Below, piece by piece: positions 24,038-35,010 of a stretch of DNA of 64,000 nucleotides (positions are counted from its first letter, which is position 1; each line of letters begins with the position of its first letter). The stretch is taken from the NCBI GenBank assembly GCA_006176705.1, contig QRFJ01000059.1, positions 620,001 to 684,000 on the forward strand, in the 5' to 3' direction. Under the pieces are notes generated by a model. The model ran no database searches and was not told the DNA's origin. It saw only the letters and a program-made list of their open reading frames with translations. The translations under genes and the position numbers were made by a program. The DNA comes from Cocos nucifera. Its lineage: Eukaryota; Streptophyta; Magnoliopsida; Arecales; Arecaceae.

Positions 24038-25300
24038 ATTCCTATATGACATTTGCAATCTCAAGATGATTGAAAAAGATTAAACTTGTTAGAGATACTA
24101 ATCTTCTCCAAAGATTATAGGATCACTCCTATATATGGCAAATAGGACAAGATCTGATATTGCCTATACTATAAAGAGACTAAGTAGATACACCAAAAAT
24201 TCTAATCAATCTCATTTGATAGCTTTTGAAAGGGTATTTCAACATCTTAAGGGACTCTTAACTTCTTTCTTTTGCATATTGAATATCTTGAGTTAGTTGA
24301 GGGTTATAGTGATGCATACTAGGTTATTGATTCTCTAGACATAAAATTAACCAATAGCTATTTGTTTCTTCTCAATGGTGCTGCCATGCTTGGGAGATCA
24401 TCCAAGCAAACTACCATATCTTAGAGCACCCTGGAGGCTAAGTTGATTGTTCTAAATACCACTTGTAGTGAGGCAAAGTGGATTAAATATTTTATATCAA
24501 AGCTGTCGTCATCATCATCAGTACCTAAGTTAGATTTGGCCATATTAATCCATTTTGATAATGAGATTATCAAAACTGATTGGTCAAAAAAGTACCGATA
24601 AAAAGATGAACCAATATGTCTAACTTCACATGAAATATATGGGATAACATAGAAATAATAATGTGATTTTCTTGGAATTTGTCAAGTTAGAGAAAAACTT
24701 GGTCGATCAACTAAATGTTTATCTAAGAGTGGACTCCTAGGGCCATTGAGAGGGATGGGACTTAAACCTACTACTTGATCATCAATGGTGAATACCCATC
24801 CTGTGATTAGAGATCCCATATATAAAAGAGGTTCCATGTAGTAGGAATGAAGCTGATTGAGTGACCATGTCTAAGCATATTCCCAGAGTATATCTCTTCC
24901 CATCCTTTTGATGAATGCTTATATTAGTGACAAAGTAAACTAAAAGTATACTCTTAATGGATCTAAAGTAGTAAGTCTTGAGAATATTGGGTCACTAATA
25001 CCTTTGGAGGGCTCACCTTGTGAGAATCATTATATAAGCTGTGACTATGGGTTTGGATTAACTTTCATAAATTCTCATTAAAAATAAAGATACTAAGTAC
25101 AAACCTTTCATAAAAGTTGACTGAAAAATGATGCAATTGATTCATAATGTGTGTGACATGTGGAAGTCTAAGACAAAAGACCTAGTTTAAGGTCTAATCC
25201 ACTATATATGGTTCCTTCGTATGGATATAATCAATACTAAGTGAGGCTCATGTCCATAGGAGACCTCACGCATTATGCAGTATAAGTTATCTAGATATTC
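24038..25300 (+). pseudogene. Copia RNase H remnant and 3' internal region
   Basis: Around 24250-24660 the plus strand reads the copia RNase H order with stops removed: GYSDAY, SLDIKLTNSYLFLLNGAA, RSSKQT, STLEAK, NTTCSEAKWIK, FDNE and LTSHEI. The following 600 bp look like the untranslated 3' internal part and the start of an LTR; no protein is visible there. The amino-acid style differs from the 15.5 kb copy, so this is probably a third copia lineage. Confidence 0.75.
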
Positions 25301-26240
25301 TTCTTTAATATTTTAAAATTTAAATCTTTTTTATAGGGTTCGTAAAAATTTTTAAATATTTCTTATTTTTAAAAGATTCAATTTTTTGAAAGAAATTTTA
25401 ATTCCTTGCTATTTTAAATGATTTAAAAATTTTAAAATCTATTTTAATAGTCTGACATTAGATGATTAAATGCAAGTACTCTTGCACTTATAGATATCCT
25501 ACTCATGCAAACCCAAGTCAAGCTTTAAGGATGGTGGGTCAACGACCATACATGTACATGTGCTTGGCTTGGTCAGCTGATCGTGCTGTGCATATGACAT
25601 GTGCATGGGTGCGACAAGTATGCATATGCTTGGTTGCCATACACTCTAATTTAAATTTAAAATTTGAACTTGATTTCAATCTACAATGTAAGCATTACAT
25701 ATTAAGTTTAACTTTAGATTTGCTTTGGAATCATAACATAAACATTATAATGGCCTTGATTTCTAGTTCAAATTTCAAAATAGCTTGCCCTTGGCTGACT
25801 TGTGCATGCTGTAATGTGTGCACTACGGATATAAACACGAACATGCTAGCATGCCTTTTTGAGGTAGCAACAATAACTCGACATTAAGGTCTTTATTAAG
25901 AGAGTCGTTAAGGCATTTATCGGCCTCTTTGGTGATTAGAAAAAGGCACTAGGTCTTGGGTCTTGGCATGATAAATAAAATGTATTCAAGTCTTGTGCTA
26001 GTACATTGAGCTCAAGAAAGAAAGCCCCTAAAGCCTTCTTATTTTTCACCATTTGCCCCTATTTTTTTCTTATTTTACTTAAGCTTTCTTGTTGGGCAAT
26101 TGAAGGAGAGCCGGTCCGGTCAAGCCTCCCATGTGATCTTGTTTACGAGTCTGGCTAAGCCAAATTTCATTGTGCCTTGGAGACGGTCTAACCACAGACC
26201 TGCATGAGCAGACAAATTTCATTCTTAGGGCAATACTTTC
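25301..26240. other. Non-coding low-copy DNA
   Basis: No convincing gene. The only longish open frame (25462-25887, plus) has composition typical of AT-rich non-coding DNA, with no domain and no promoter context. A tatgcatatg and catgtgcatg-rich patch lies at 25550-25640. Confidence 0.5.
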
Positions 26241-26287
26241 ATATGCCTCAATCTATACACAAGCTTTTATTTTATTATTTTAAAAAT

Positions 26288-26512
26288 TTTCTTGTTATAT
26301 ATTTTAAAATTATTATTTTTTTGCATCTGAAGCAATTTTTGGCAACCACACATCCAAGCAGACAAAAGAAGACATGCGATGTGAGTTGGTCAAGTCAACG
26401 ACGAGGGATTAAAATTTTCTTGTTATATATTTTAAAATTATTATTTTTTTTGCATCTGAAGCAATTTTTGGCAATGCTATGTGAGTTGGTCAAGTCAACG
26501 ACCAAGGATTAA
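26288..26512. repeat. Tandem duplication of about 100 bp
   Basis: The block starting attttcttgttatatatttt at 26288 recurs at 26411 almost unchanged through gatgtgagttggtcaagtcaacgac. The first copy has about 29 extra bases (ccacacatccaag onward) that the second lacks. Confidence 0.88.
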
Positions 26513-27130
26513 AGCTGAGAAGGTGGATTAAAGAAGGTCAAGTCAAACTCTGACTTTGGAGTTTGGACATACCATTATTAACATACCATTATTATATAGA
26601 CCGGAGAAACGAATCAAATCCGATACTAATTTTGGACTTAATTATTTCCTATTTCGCTTGGAAACCGGGAAGATTGGGATCCGATCTATTTCCTACTTCT
26701 CATAGGAAAGTAGGTACTCTGGAAGTACGGTTCTATCTGACTGTTTCTTCATATGATTATAACGGTCTATCTTGAAAGAGAGGGGTCTCAAGGGTCTTAA
26801 CTTGAGATTTTAATTATTTCTAGTGTTTGTTTTGATTGGTATTCTTATTTTTGCCAATCGAAATTCCAGAGACTCCTTTAAAAAAAAAAAAAAAAAAAAA
26901 AAAATTAAAATCTTTTTTTTTTCTTTTTCGTGTGGAGAATGGTCAGAGAAAAAGTTCATCAGGAAGACTCATTGAGCTGCTTAGGTGCCTTGATATCATA
27001 CTGAAACATATGTTCATGTCCCATCTCGTTAATTAAGGTAATGAGATGAGAACGAGAGAAGCTGAGAGTCCAACAGATTCAAAAAAAGGGAAATCAACAA
27101 AAAAAAAAAATTATATATAAAGCATCAAAA
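26513..27130. repeat. Segmental duplication, copy 1
   Basis: The blocks gaatcaaatccgat to ccagagact (26590-26875) and aatggtcagagaa to catccaattcaccc (26938-27150) match, in the same order and orientation, 39490-39765 and 39800-39842 plus 40783-41055. Similarity is clearly high with small gaps. It contains an A24 run at 26881. Copy 2 differs by about 940 bp of inserted DNA. Confidence 0.82.
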
Positions 27131-27773
27131 GCATCCAATTCACCCAACTATGGTCAAATAATACCAATGGAAATAAAAATAGCATATCAGATGGCAGAAG
27201 AAAAACGGGCATTTTAACATCATGTGGTCGACAAGTATCTAGCTTTCTTTGAAGGATAGCTCCGATTTGGAGCACGTTCTTGTATCCCAACCAAGGGAAA
27301 TTTTAGCCTTCAAAGGGTCAGCTATCTTCGACAAAGTTCGAGAAAATGGACTACTCAAACCATGCACGCAGATTCAAGAAGATTCAAGAATTTATAAAGC
27401 AAAGCAGTAGTAGTACCAAAACCATTAATATACGAACCATAACCAAATTATGTCTATGAATACCCAAACAGTCAGAGGGATCGGCTACCAGAGCAACCAC
27501 AACAAAACCGGATTACAGGTAATTAAACTGCAAGAGTCTCACAACACTGTCATAACAATTTAATATATATAAATTCCTTATACCAAGTACACTTATCAGC
27601 CTGCAAAGCAAAACAGGCTCGGGTCTATCTTCTCTCTTCCAAAGCAGAGTTCCATACAAAACAGACTGCCGTATATATCTCCTCTACCGCATGAAACACA
27701 TGAAAAATAGAATTAGGAATAGATGAAATTAAAAACAAGAACAAGAGGTGCTGCGACCGCGATCCTACGTGCT
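27131..27773 (-). other. Possible 3' UTR and downstream flank of the candidate gene
   Basis: Single-copy-looking sequence below the stop codon at 27774. On the minus strand an ATTAAA occurs near 27559, a weak poly(A) signal about 215 bp after the stop. No open frame of note. Confidence 0.4.
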
Positions 27774-28037
27774 TCAACAGAAACGGATGATCCCCTTAAT
27801 CTCACGTCCGGAGACTGAGATCTTCACGACGATCACGGTGTCGTCTCTGCACACGTCAAAGATATGCTCCATAGTATCCCTTCTTGGGTCGTAGAAGCTC
27901 TCGGTCTCCAACACCGTCGCCTTCACGGTAGGATGGAGGTCGACTTCAGCTACACTCCCATCGGCAGTCACGGTGAAAAGCATGCCTTCGAACTGAGCGC
28001 AGTCATACCAGTCTTCTCCATCGGTGTAGCGCGGCAT
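27774..28037 (-). CDS. Candidate host gene: short protein, 87 residues, possibly KIB/DUF295 beta-propeller fragment
   Basis: An intronless frame starts at the ATG at 28037 (context GGAACAATGCC, good for a plant start) and stops with TGA at 27774. It encodes 87 residues, acidic and soluble, with no signal peptide or membrane segment. The part reading YDCAQFEGMLFTVTADGSV resembles a strand of the KIB1-4 (DUF295) beta-propeller found in many plant F-box proteins (pattern of F-x-G-x-[FL]-x-[AV]-x-x-x-G-x-[VL]); this is a weak likeness and no F-box is present. It could be a truncated member of that family or an unrelated orphan. Base composition is much more GC-rich than its surroundings, and a TATA box sits 90 bp upstream of the start, both supporting a real gene. 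The open frame extends upstream to about 28127, but the first ATG is at 28037 and the TATA box lies at the upstream edge, so the short form is preferred. Confidence 0.55.
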   Translation of the reverse strand: MPRYTDGEDWYDCAQFEGMLFTVTADGSVAEVDLHPTVKATVLETESFYDPRRDTMEHIFDVCRDDTVIVVKISVSGREIKGIIRFC

Positions 28038-28126
28038 TGTTCCACTTTCCGAGCGGAAAGAGAGAGAGGAGAGGAAACGAAAAGAAACGATGACGATCGG
28101 ATGGGATTTTCTGGCCCGAGTTTGCA

Positions 28127-28133
28127 CTATATA
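28127..28133 (-). promoter_or_regulatory. TATA box of the candidate gene
   Basis: TATATAG on the minus strand, 90 bp before the ATG at 28037. With the usual 25-35 bp spacing transcription would start near 28098, giving a 5' UTR of about 60 bp rich in GA (agagagaggagagg on the plus strand complement). Confidence 0.5.
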
Positions 28134-28304
28134 TGACGGAGAGTGAATCTAATCCGAGTAAAATTAGGATCTGGTGTTTCCTACTTCTTTCAGGAAAGGG
28201 AGGAGGACGGAATCTGGCAAAAAGGTTTTATCTCACTGGCCTGTTCTCCATAATGATCATAACAATCTTATCTTTCTATGAAAAGAGGATTATAATCCTA
28301 CGTG
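28134..28304. repeat. Third, diverged copy of the segmental-duplication block
   Basis: Around 28145-28290 the order ggatctg, tttcctacttct, aggaaagg, then gattataac-like and atctt resembles the blocks at 26680-26790 and 39560-39680. It flanks the candidate gene on the other side from copy 1. Confidence 0.6.
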
Positions 28305-28560
28305 TTGGTAATTTAAAAGACCCCACCAGCTTATTATGTTTGGTATATCTTTTAAATTGATAATTCAGATTGCCAGATAATTCAGATTACCTCTCTGATA
28401 ATTTAAAAGACCACACCAGATTATTATATTTGGTATACCTTTTAAATTGATAATTCAGATTGTTAGATAATTTATCTGATAATTTAAAAGACCACACCAG
28501 ATTATCATGTTTGGTATACCTTTTAGATTAATCTAAATTGCTAGGTAATCCAGATTATCT
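28305..28560. repeat. Three tandem copies of an 80-90 bp unit
   Basis: Units start with aatttaaaagaccccaccag near 28310, aatttaaaagaccacaccag near 28400 and again near 28478. Each continues to a tttggtata step and a pyrimidine-poor attcagatt segment; the third diverges at its end. Confidence 0.85.
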
Positions 28561-28639
28561 TACGAGAAGTAATCTGCATTACCAACGGGATGGATGGCTA
28601 TCTAGATTATCAAATATTTGATAATCTGATAATGATAAG

Positions 28640-29720
28640 TTTGGACGAAAATATTTTCATCAAAAAAATATATATAATATAATATTATATTATATTATAA
28701 CAATAATATAATATAATATTATTATTATATAATAATATATGATAATAGAATAATATATTATAATAATATTATGATAATATAATATTATATATTATAATAC
28801 TATATTATGTTATAATAATATATTATAATATATATTATAAATATAAATATATATTAGAATATAATATATTTTATATATATATATATATATAATATATAAT
28901 ATATAAATTATAATATAATATATATAATATATAATATTATGTATATTATAATATTATTATAATATTATATTATATATTATATATATATTAATAATAATAT
29001 TTATAAATATATATATATAATATATATATTATAAATATAGTATCATAATATATAATATTATTGTAATAATATAACAATATGTTATAATATAATATTATGA
29101 TATATTATAATAATATTATAATAATATAATACTATATGATATTATAATAATAAGTATAATATATATTATAAATATAATATTATATTATATTATTATATAT
29201 TACAAATATAAATATAAATTAGAATATAATATATTATAATAATATGATCATATACTAAATATATTATATTATACTATAATAATATATTATCATATAATGT
29301 TATATATATAAACATATAATAGAATATAATATATTAATATATAGTATATATTATAATTATAAATATAATTTATATATTTCTATTAATAAATATAATATAA
29401 TGTATATATATAATATTATATAATATTATATTATATATTATAATAATTATAATATATATAATAATATATTATCATATACTAAGAATATATTATAATAATA
29501 TAATATTATATTATATTATATAAATAATAAAAGATAATAGAATATATTATATTATATATAATATATTATAATATATAATATGTATATTTATATTATAAAT
29601 ATAATATTATATTATATTATAATATTATAAAATAATATAATATTATTATTATTATATTAATATTATAATATAATAAATTTATGTTATCATATATATTATA
29701 TTATATTAATATATTATAAT
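28640..29720. repeat. Very AT-rich low-complexity tract
   Basis: Almost pure A and T for about 1.05 kb, made of taatatattataata-type words with many short palindromes. It is interrupted by the gypsy element at 29721 and resumes at 38748-38855, so it was once a single tract of about 1.2 kb. Confidence 0.95.
29716..29720. repeat. Target-site duplication ATAAT, left copy
   Basis: ATAAT precedes the gypsy 5' LTR and recurs at 38748-38752. The surrounding AT-rich sequence makes a chance match easier, but LTR ends TG and CA support it. Confidence 0.8.
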
Positions 29721-30559
29721 TGTTGGGGATAAACCCTGCTCCCGTCGAAGTCTAGTTCGATGCTCAGCCTAATGTAACCAGTAGCCGCAGAAGAACTCCA
29801 AGCGGTCGGGCTTTAGCCGAACTGCCCAGCGACCGAGCTCCTTCAGACTCCCAACGACCAGGCCTCAGCCAAAGTCCTTCAGCCGATCGAACTCTCCAGC
29901 GGCCAAGCTTTAACCGAACTGCCCAGCGACCGAGCTCCTTTGAACTCCCAACGGTCGGGCCTCAGCCGAAGTCCTTTAACCGGCCAAACTCTCCAGTGGC
30001 CGAGCTCCTTAAACTCCAAGTGGCCAGGCTTTAGTCGAACTGCCTAGCGACCGAGCTCCTTCGGACTTTCAACGGCCGAACCTCAGCCGAAGTCCTTCAA
30101 TTGGGCCTCAACCGAGCTCCTTCAGACTTCTCAGTTCGCTGCAAGCTCTGCAGCCATCACCATCAGTCCGCCGCAAGCGATAGCGACCCGCTATCAGGCG
30201 GCGATGGCTGTCACCATCAACCCACCGCAGACAGCACCTCCTCGAGAGACTGACTCCGCCGAACCTCGAGCAGCCCATCAGTACGTGGCTGCAGCTGTCA
30301 CCATCAAGCTCCGCTATAAAAGGAACCCTCCAGATACGCTAGACTCTGATCTCTAAGCTCTTCTCTTTTTCTCCAAGCTCCGGAACTCATTCCGAGCACT
30401 CCATTCCTATTGACTAGAGCTGACTTGATCGTCGGAGGGTCCTGCTGAATCCACCCCCCCACCGACTCCGAACAGGACTTTATTTTGCAGGTCCCCGGCG
30501 GCGACCTCATCTGCCTCAACTCCAGTGGACTCCGACGACGACCAGATTCTGCATCAACA
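29721..30559 (+). repeat. Gypsy 5' LTR (839 bp, internally deleted)
   Basis: Matches the 3' LTR except for a missing block of about 245 bp after cggacttctcag (present in the 3' LTR at about 38102-38330). It holds degenerate repeats of about 120 bp built from ggccgaactctccagcgg-like words. Confidence 0.93.
30315..30322 (+). promoter_or_regulatory. TATA box in the gypsy 5' LTR
   Basis: TATAAAAG, preceded by ccgc; the same site is intact in the 3' LTR at 38505-38512. It would drive the element transcript. Confidence 0.8.
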
Positions 30560-30562
30560 GAT

Positions 30563-30578
30563 TGGCACTAAAAGAAGG
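30563..30578 (+). other. Putative gypsy primer-binding site
   Basis: TGGCACTAAAAGAAGG begins four bases after the 5' LTR, where gypsy elements carry their tRNA-binding site. I cannot assign the tRNA from memory. Confidence 0.5.
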
Positions 30579-30707
30579 ACAGCGACGATTTCTCTCTTAA
30601 AGGAAGCCGAGGTTCCCTTGTTCTTAAAGGAGTGCTCGACGATGATTTCTTTCTTCCCACTCTAGAGATCTCTCTTCTTCCTCTTTCGAATTCCTTTCCA
30701 AAAAAAG

Positions 30708-32236
30708 ATGCCCCCCAGGAGAGCCTCGACCCGATGATCGGCGGCCTCCATGGCCCGATCCCGTTCAGATCCGTCCGCTCCCACTCCAGCCCCGGCGACC
30801 CAGGCTCGCTCTGTAGCCACGGTGGACGCGGAGCAGTTTAACCTACTCATCCAACAGGTTCGTGGTCTCACGGAGGTAGTGCAGGCGGTGCAGGCCCTAC
30901 ACCAGCAGGCCCCAGTACCAGCTCAATCGACACGGGATTCCTCAGAGCCGTATGGTCCAGTCCAGGGGCAACCGACATGGGCTACCCGACCTCCCATCCC
31001 CGAAAGAGGAAGGCAATGGAGGGAGAGCCCCTGCTCGGACCGCGGCTCGACCCAGGGTAAAGCTTCGCACCCATCCAGCAAGAAGACCTTGGAGATCAGA
31101 GACCGCGAAGATCTCCTGGATCAAAGGCTCTTAGAAATGAGCCGACGAATCAAAGAACTCCGTCACACTCCCTCCTCACGTGGTAATGACATCTGCACTG
31201 ACCCTCCTTTTTCGTAGAAAATCATGCTGGAACCGATCCCGCTGAACTTCAGGCTCCCGCAGTTCGAGAGCTACGATGAGACCACCGATTCGATCGACCA
31301 TCTGGAAGCCTTTCGGACAATGATGCTGCTCCATGATGCGTCAGATGCTATCTTGTGCCGAGCTTTCCCCTCTATCCTTAAAGGGACCTCCAGGAACTGA
31401 TATTCGGCGCTCAAGCCGAGTACCATCTTATCGTTTAACCAGATGAGTCAACAATTCGCGGCCCACTTTGTCAGTAGTCGACGTCCGCATCGAGGTTCGG
31501 ATTCCTTAATGACCATCAGATAGAAGGAGGAAAAATCCATCCGGGCTTACATCACCCGGTTCAATACTACTGTACTAGAGGTCCGGGATCTGGACCAGTC
31601 AGTCGCCATGGCCGCTCTCAAGGGCGGCCTTCAGAAGAATGACTTACTGTTCTCCCTGAAAAATAAGTATCCTAAGGACTTTGCCGACATGCTGGCTCGG
31701 GCCGAAAGTTATGCCCGGGCAGAGGAGGCCTTCGAGGCTAAGGACGATGAAGCCAGCGGCAAGTGGCGAATCGGCGGGCCAAATAGGCTCGTCGAAGAAA
31801 GGAAGCAGACTGAAGCTCGACCGCATTCTTGGACTTCCCCTGATCGCGGGCGAGCCCGGACTCCCCCTTAAGCTCGGAGGCAGGAAAGCCCTGACGGAAG
31901 GGCACGCCGAGGTTCCCCTCAGTGCCGAAGTTCTCTCCGACAATGATGATTTCACAACTATGCCCCCCTTAACGCCCCAAAAACTCAAGTACTGATGGAG
32001 ATCCGAGAGCGACTTTCAAGATCGGAGAGAATGCGTTCCCATCCTAGCAAGCGCAATCCCAACAAGTTCTGCCTTTACCATCGCGACCACGGTCATGACA
32101 CCGAGAAGTGCATCCAACTCCAAGACGAGATCGAAGAGCTCGTCAGGCGAGACAGACTTAGCCGATTTCTGCGAAGACGGCCTAAGGAGAAGAAAGATCG
32201 GCCAAGAGCGTTACCGCCAAGTGGGAAAAACTAGCA
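30708..32236 (+). pseudogene. Gypsy Tat-clade gag, inactivated
   Basis: The frame runs from the ATG at 30708 (MPPRRAST) to about 32236 with stops at 30735, 31215, near 31398, near 31523 and at 31869. Recognisable parts are the coiled or Gln-rich segment EQFNLLIQQVRGLTEVVQA (30828 on), the retrotransposon gag core (PQFESYDETT, HLEAFRTMM, then AHFVSSRR and IRAYITRFN) and the zinc-binding CLYHRDHGHDTEKC at about 32065-32106. The stop near 31398 follows RN where gag has a conserved WY pair, and the one near 31523 stands where relatives have Gln. Gag forms the particle coat and binds element RNA. Confidence 0.92.
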
Positions 32237-33862
32237 AGAAGATCGGCTGCCCTTGGCGTTATCAATACTATCTTAGGGGAACCCCAGCAAGGGGAGACCA
32301 GCAGATCCGGAGGATCAGTGAAGAGGCGGAGGATCATGGAGCCCATGGCCTTCACCGAGGAGGACGGTCGGAGAATTCAATTTTCGCACAATGATGCGGT
32401 TGTAATTTCTTTGAATATTGCTGACTACGATATACGCCGCATTCTGGTAGATAATGGAAGCTTGGACGATGTGTTGTTTTACGATGCCTTCTCAAAAATG
32501 TCCCTATCCAACGACCGCTTAGGATCGATGAATTTTTCACTGGTAGGATTTGCTAGCAACATCATACCAATCGAAGGCATAATAACATTGACCATAGCGG
32601 TAGGGCAGCGCCCGAAGCTAGCCAAAGCTTGGGTCGACTTCTTAGTCGTAAGGACCCCATCTGCCTATAACGCGATCCTTGGCCGACCTGGTCTAAATGC
32701 ACTCCGAACGGTAGTATCAACCTATTATTTGAAGATGAAGTTTCCGACGAGTCATGGGGTTGGAGAAGTCAGAGGAGATCAGGCTCTGGCGAGATATTGC
32801 TACTCGATCGCCCTGCATAAGGGAGATCAGTCCGACCCTTATCTTGTTGATGGATTGGACGTCCACAACGACCTCACTGAGGAGCGGGGCGAGCCTACGG
32901 AGGACCTCGTCTCTATACCCTTGAATGATGGAAACCCGAAGCACGTGGTGCAGATTGGCTCCAACTTGGCGGTCGAGGTTCGGGAGCAGCTCGTCGCTTT
33001 CCTCAGAAGAAATACGAACGTCTTTGCCTGGACCCCGACGGATATGTCGAGGATCGACACCGAGATCATGGAACATCGGCTGGCCGTCGATCCGAGGCAT
33101 CGATCGATGAGAGAAAAGCTGCGCCACCACACCCCGGAGAGGCAAAAAGCGATCGCCGAAGAAGTAGACAAGCTCCTCAAAGCCGGACTCATTCGAGAGG
33201 TTAGCTATCCGACCTGGATCTCGAACGTGGTTCTTGTCAAGAAAGCGAATAACAAGTGAAGGATGTGCGTCGACTTCAAGAAGCTGAACAAGACTTGCTC
33301 GAAGGATAGTTACCCCCTACTCAAGATTGACCAGCTGGTGGATGCAACCTCGGGCCACGAGCTCCTCACTTTCATAGACGCCTTTTCTGGTTACAACCAG
33401 ATTCGCATGGCGCCCGAGGACGAAGAGAAGACCGCCTTCATTACTGACCGAGGTCTTTATTGCTACAGGGTCATGCCTTTTGGACTCAAGAATGCAGGGG
33501 CAACATACCAGCATTTGGTTAACAAGGTCTTCAAGGAGCAGATCGACCACAACATGGAGGTGTACGTAGATGACATGCTCGTCAAAAGTCGAGCTTCAAC
33601 AGACCACCTGACCGACCTTGAAGAGACCTTCGGTGCACTTAGGAAGCACAAGATGAAGCTGAACCCAACCAAATGCACCTTTGGTGTAACCACCAGAAAA
33701 TTTCTCGGGTTCATGGTGTCGAGATGCGGAATCGAGGCAAACCCTCAAAAAATCCGAGCCATTCGGGAAATGGGCATTCCAAAGACGATCAAGAAAGTTC
33801 AGCGCCTGGCTGGGAAGGTGGCATCCCTAAATCGCTTCGTCTCAAGGTCAGTCGAATGATGC
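32237..33862 (+). pseudogene. Gypsy protease and reverse transcriptase, inactivated
   Basis: The frame differs from gag by one shift. The protease motif at about 32450 reads LVDNGSLDDVLF, with Asn where retroviral-type proteases usually have Ser, Thr or Gly. The RT begins with the primer-grip approach (KAGLIREV, SYPTWISNVVLVKK) and is broken by TGA at 33257-33259, the position of the conserved Trp in KKWRMCVDF. It then continues with FIDAFSGYNQI, PFGLKNAGATYQ and the catalytic YVDDML (residues 101-106 counted from 33263) to a TGA near 33857. Apart from that one stop the RT would be nearly full length. Confidence 0.94.
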
Positions 33863-34500
33863 ATGCCCTTCTTCGAGATTCTCAGATGATCGAAGAACTT
33901 CTGTTGGACGGCGGAGTGCCAACAGGCATTCGAGGAGCTCAAAAACTATCTCGGCATGCCCTCGCTGCTGGCAAAGCCCGAACCCGGGGAAGAATTGTTC
34001 CTATACTTAGCTGTCTCCCTAGTGGCCCTGGCGGCAGTCCTGATCAGGGAGGAAACAAAGATGCAGTGATCGATCTACTACATGAGCTGAGTCCTAGGGA
34101 TGCAGATACCAGGTACTCTAGGTTAGAAAAACTAACTTACTGTCTTCTAATTGCTGCCAGGAGGCTCCGACCTTACTTTCAGGAGCACACCATAATGGTT
34201 CTCATGGACCAACCAATAAAAATAGTTCTCCACTGAGCAGACGCTTTCGGAAGAATCGCAAAATGGACGATCGAGCTCACAGAGTTCGACATCAACTATC
34301 GCCCCAGGCCGTGGATCAAAGCCCAGATATTGGTGAATTTTGTACTGAAATGCACCATTCCAGTTGAAGCCACACTTGAATCGAGCGGAACCGGCACCAA
34401 AGCAAGGCTGAACTTCGACGAAGCCGAGCTGTCGCGGTCGATCCTCCCCGAAGAGAGCGTCGACCTTCCTGAAGGTTCTTGGGCTCTGCACGTAGATGGT
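33863..34500 (+). pseudogene. Gypsy RNase H (first copy) and connection region
   Basis: After the stop at 33857 and another at about 33885 the RT-connected RNase H reads ECQQAFEELK, KPEPGEELFLYLAVS and ALAAVLIREE. A shift near 34050 moves it to a new frame with DTRYSRLEKL, RRLRPYFQEHTI and, after a stop at 34234, ADAFGRIAKW. This domain removes the RNA strand during reverse transcription. Confidence 0.88.
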
Positions 34501-35010
34501 TAGTCCAACTCCGCTGGAGCTGGCGTGGGGCTAGTCTTGGTCAGCCTCGAAGGAGTTGTCGTCGAATATGCGCAGCGTCTCGAGTTCCTCACGATCAATA
34601 ATGGGGTCGAGTACGAAGCGCTGATCGTCGGATTAAAGATAGCAAGGGAATTAAAAATAGATCGGCTTCAAGTCTACAGCGATTCCCAGCTGGTGGTTGG
34701 TCAAGTTGGCGGCGGCTACGAGGCACGGAAGGAAAGCATGGTGAGGTACCTCGAAAAAGTGAAGAACTTGATCCCGACCTTCGGCAGTTTCGGTATTCAG
34801 CACATTCCGAGGGCGGAAAATGCAGGAGCCGATCTTCTCTCCAAGTTGGCCGCTTCAATGCCGGCCGAACTGCCCAAAGGAGTATTTTTGGAGACTTTGA
34901 AGTGCTCGACCATAGAGGAATCTCAGGCTATCCTGCAGACAAAATTCGAGCCCAGCTGGATCGACCCATTGATTGCCTACCGTCAAGAGGGGGTCCTTCC
35001 CCATGACTGA
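34501..35010 (+). pseudogene. Gypsy archaeal-type second RNase H (Tat clade marker)
   Basis: Reads NSAGAGVGLVLVS, then LTINNGVEYEALIVGL, VYSDSQLVVGQV and, after a linker, HIPRAENAGADLLSKLA. This pattern (YEAL helix, SDSQLVV, N-x-x-AD-x-LS) is the extra RNase H seen in Tat-clade elements besides the ordinary one upstream. It carries the conserved catalytic acidic residues. The frame opens after a TAG at 34501 and ends at TGA at 35008, where an aspartate-tryptophan pair (DW) would fit. Confidence 0.9.

Noticed and set aside
25462..25887. 141-codon open frame as a host gene
   Set aside because: Composition follows AT-rich non-coding DNA; many Cys and Ile in no pattern; no family likeness, no promoter.
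28038..28127. N-terminal extension of the candidate gene to about 28127
   Set aside because: No ATG in that stretch, and the upstream edge is the TATA box itself; the first ATG at 28037 has a good start context.
28305..28560. Tandem units as a CRISPR array
   Set aside because: The units are contiguous with no unique spacers, and this is a plant genome.
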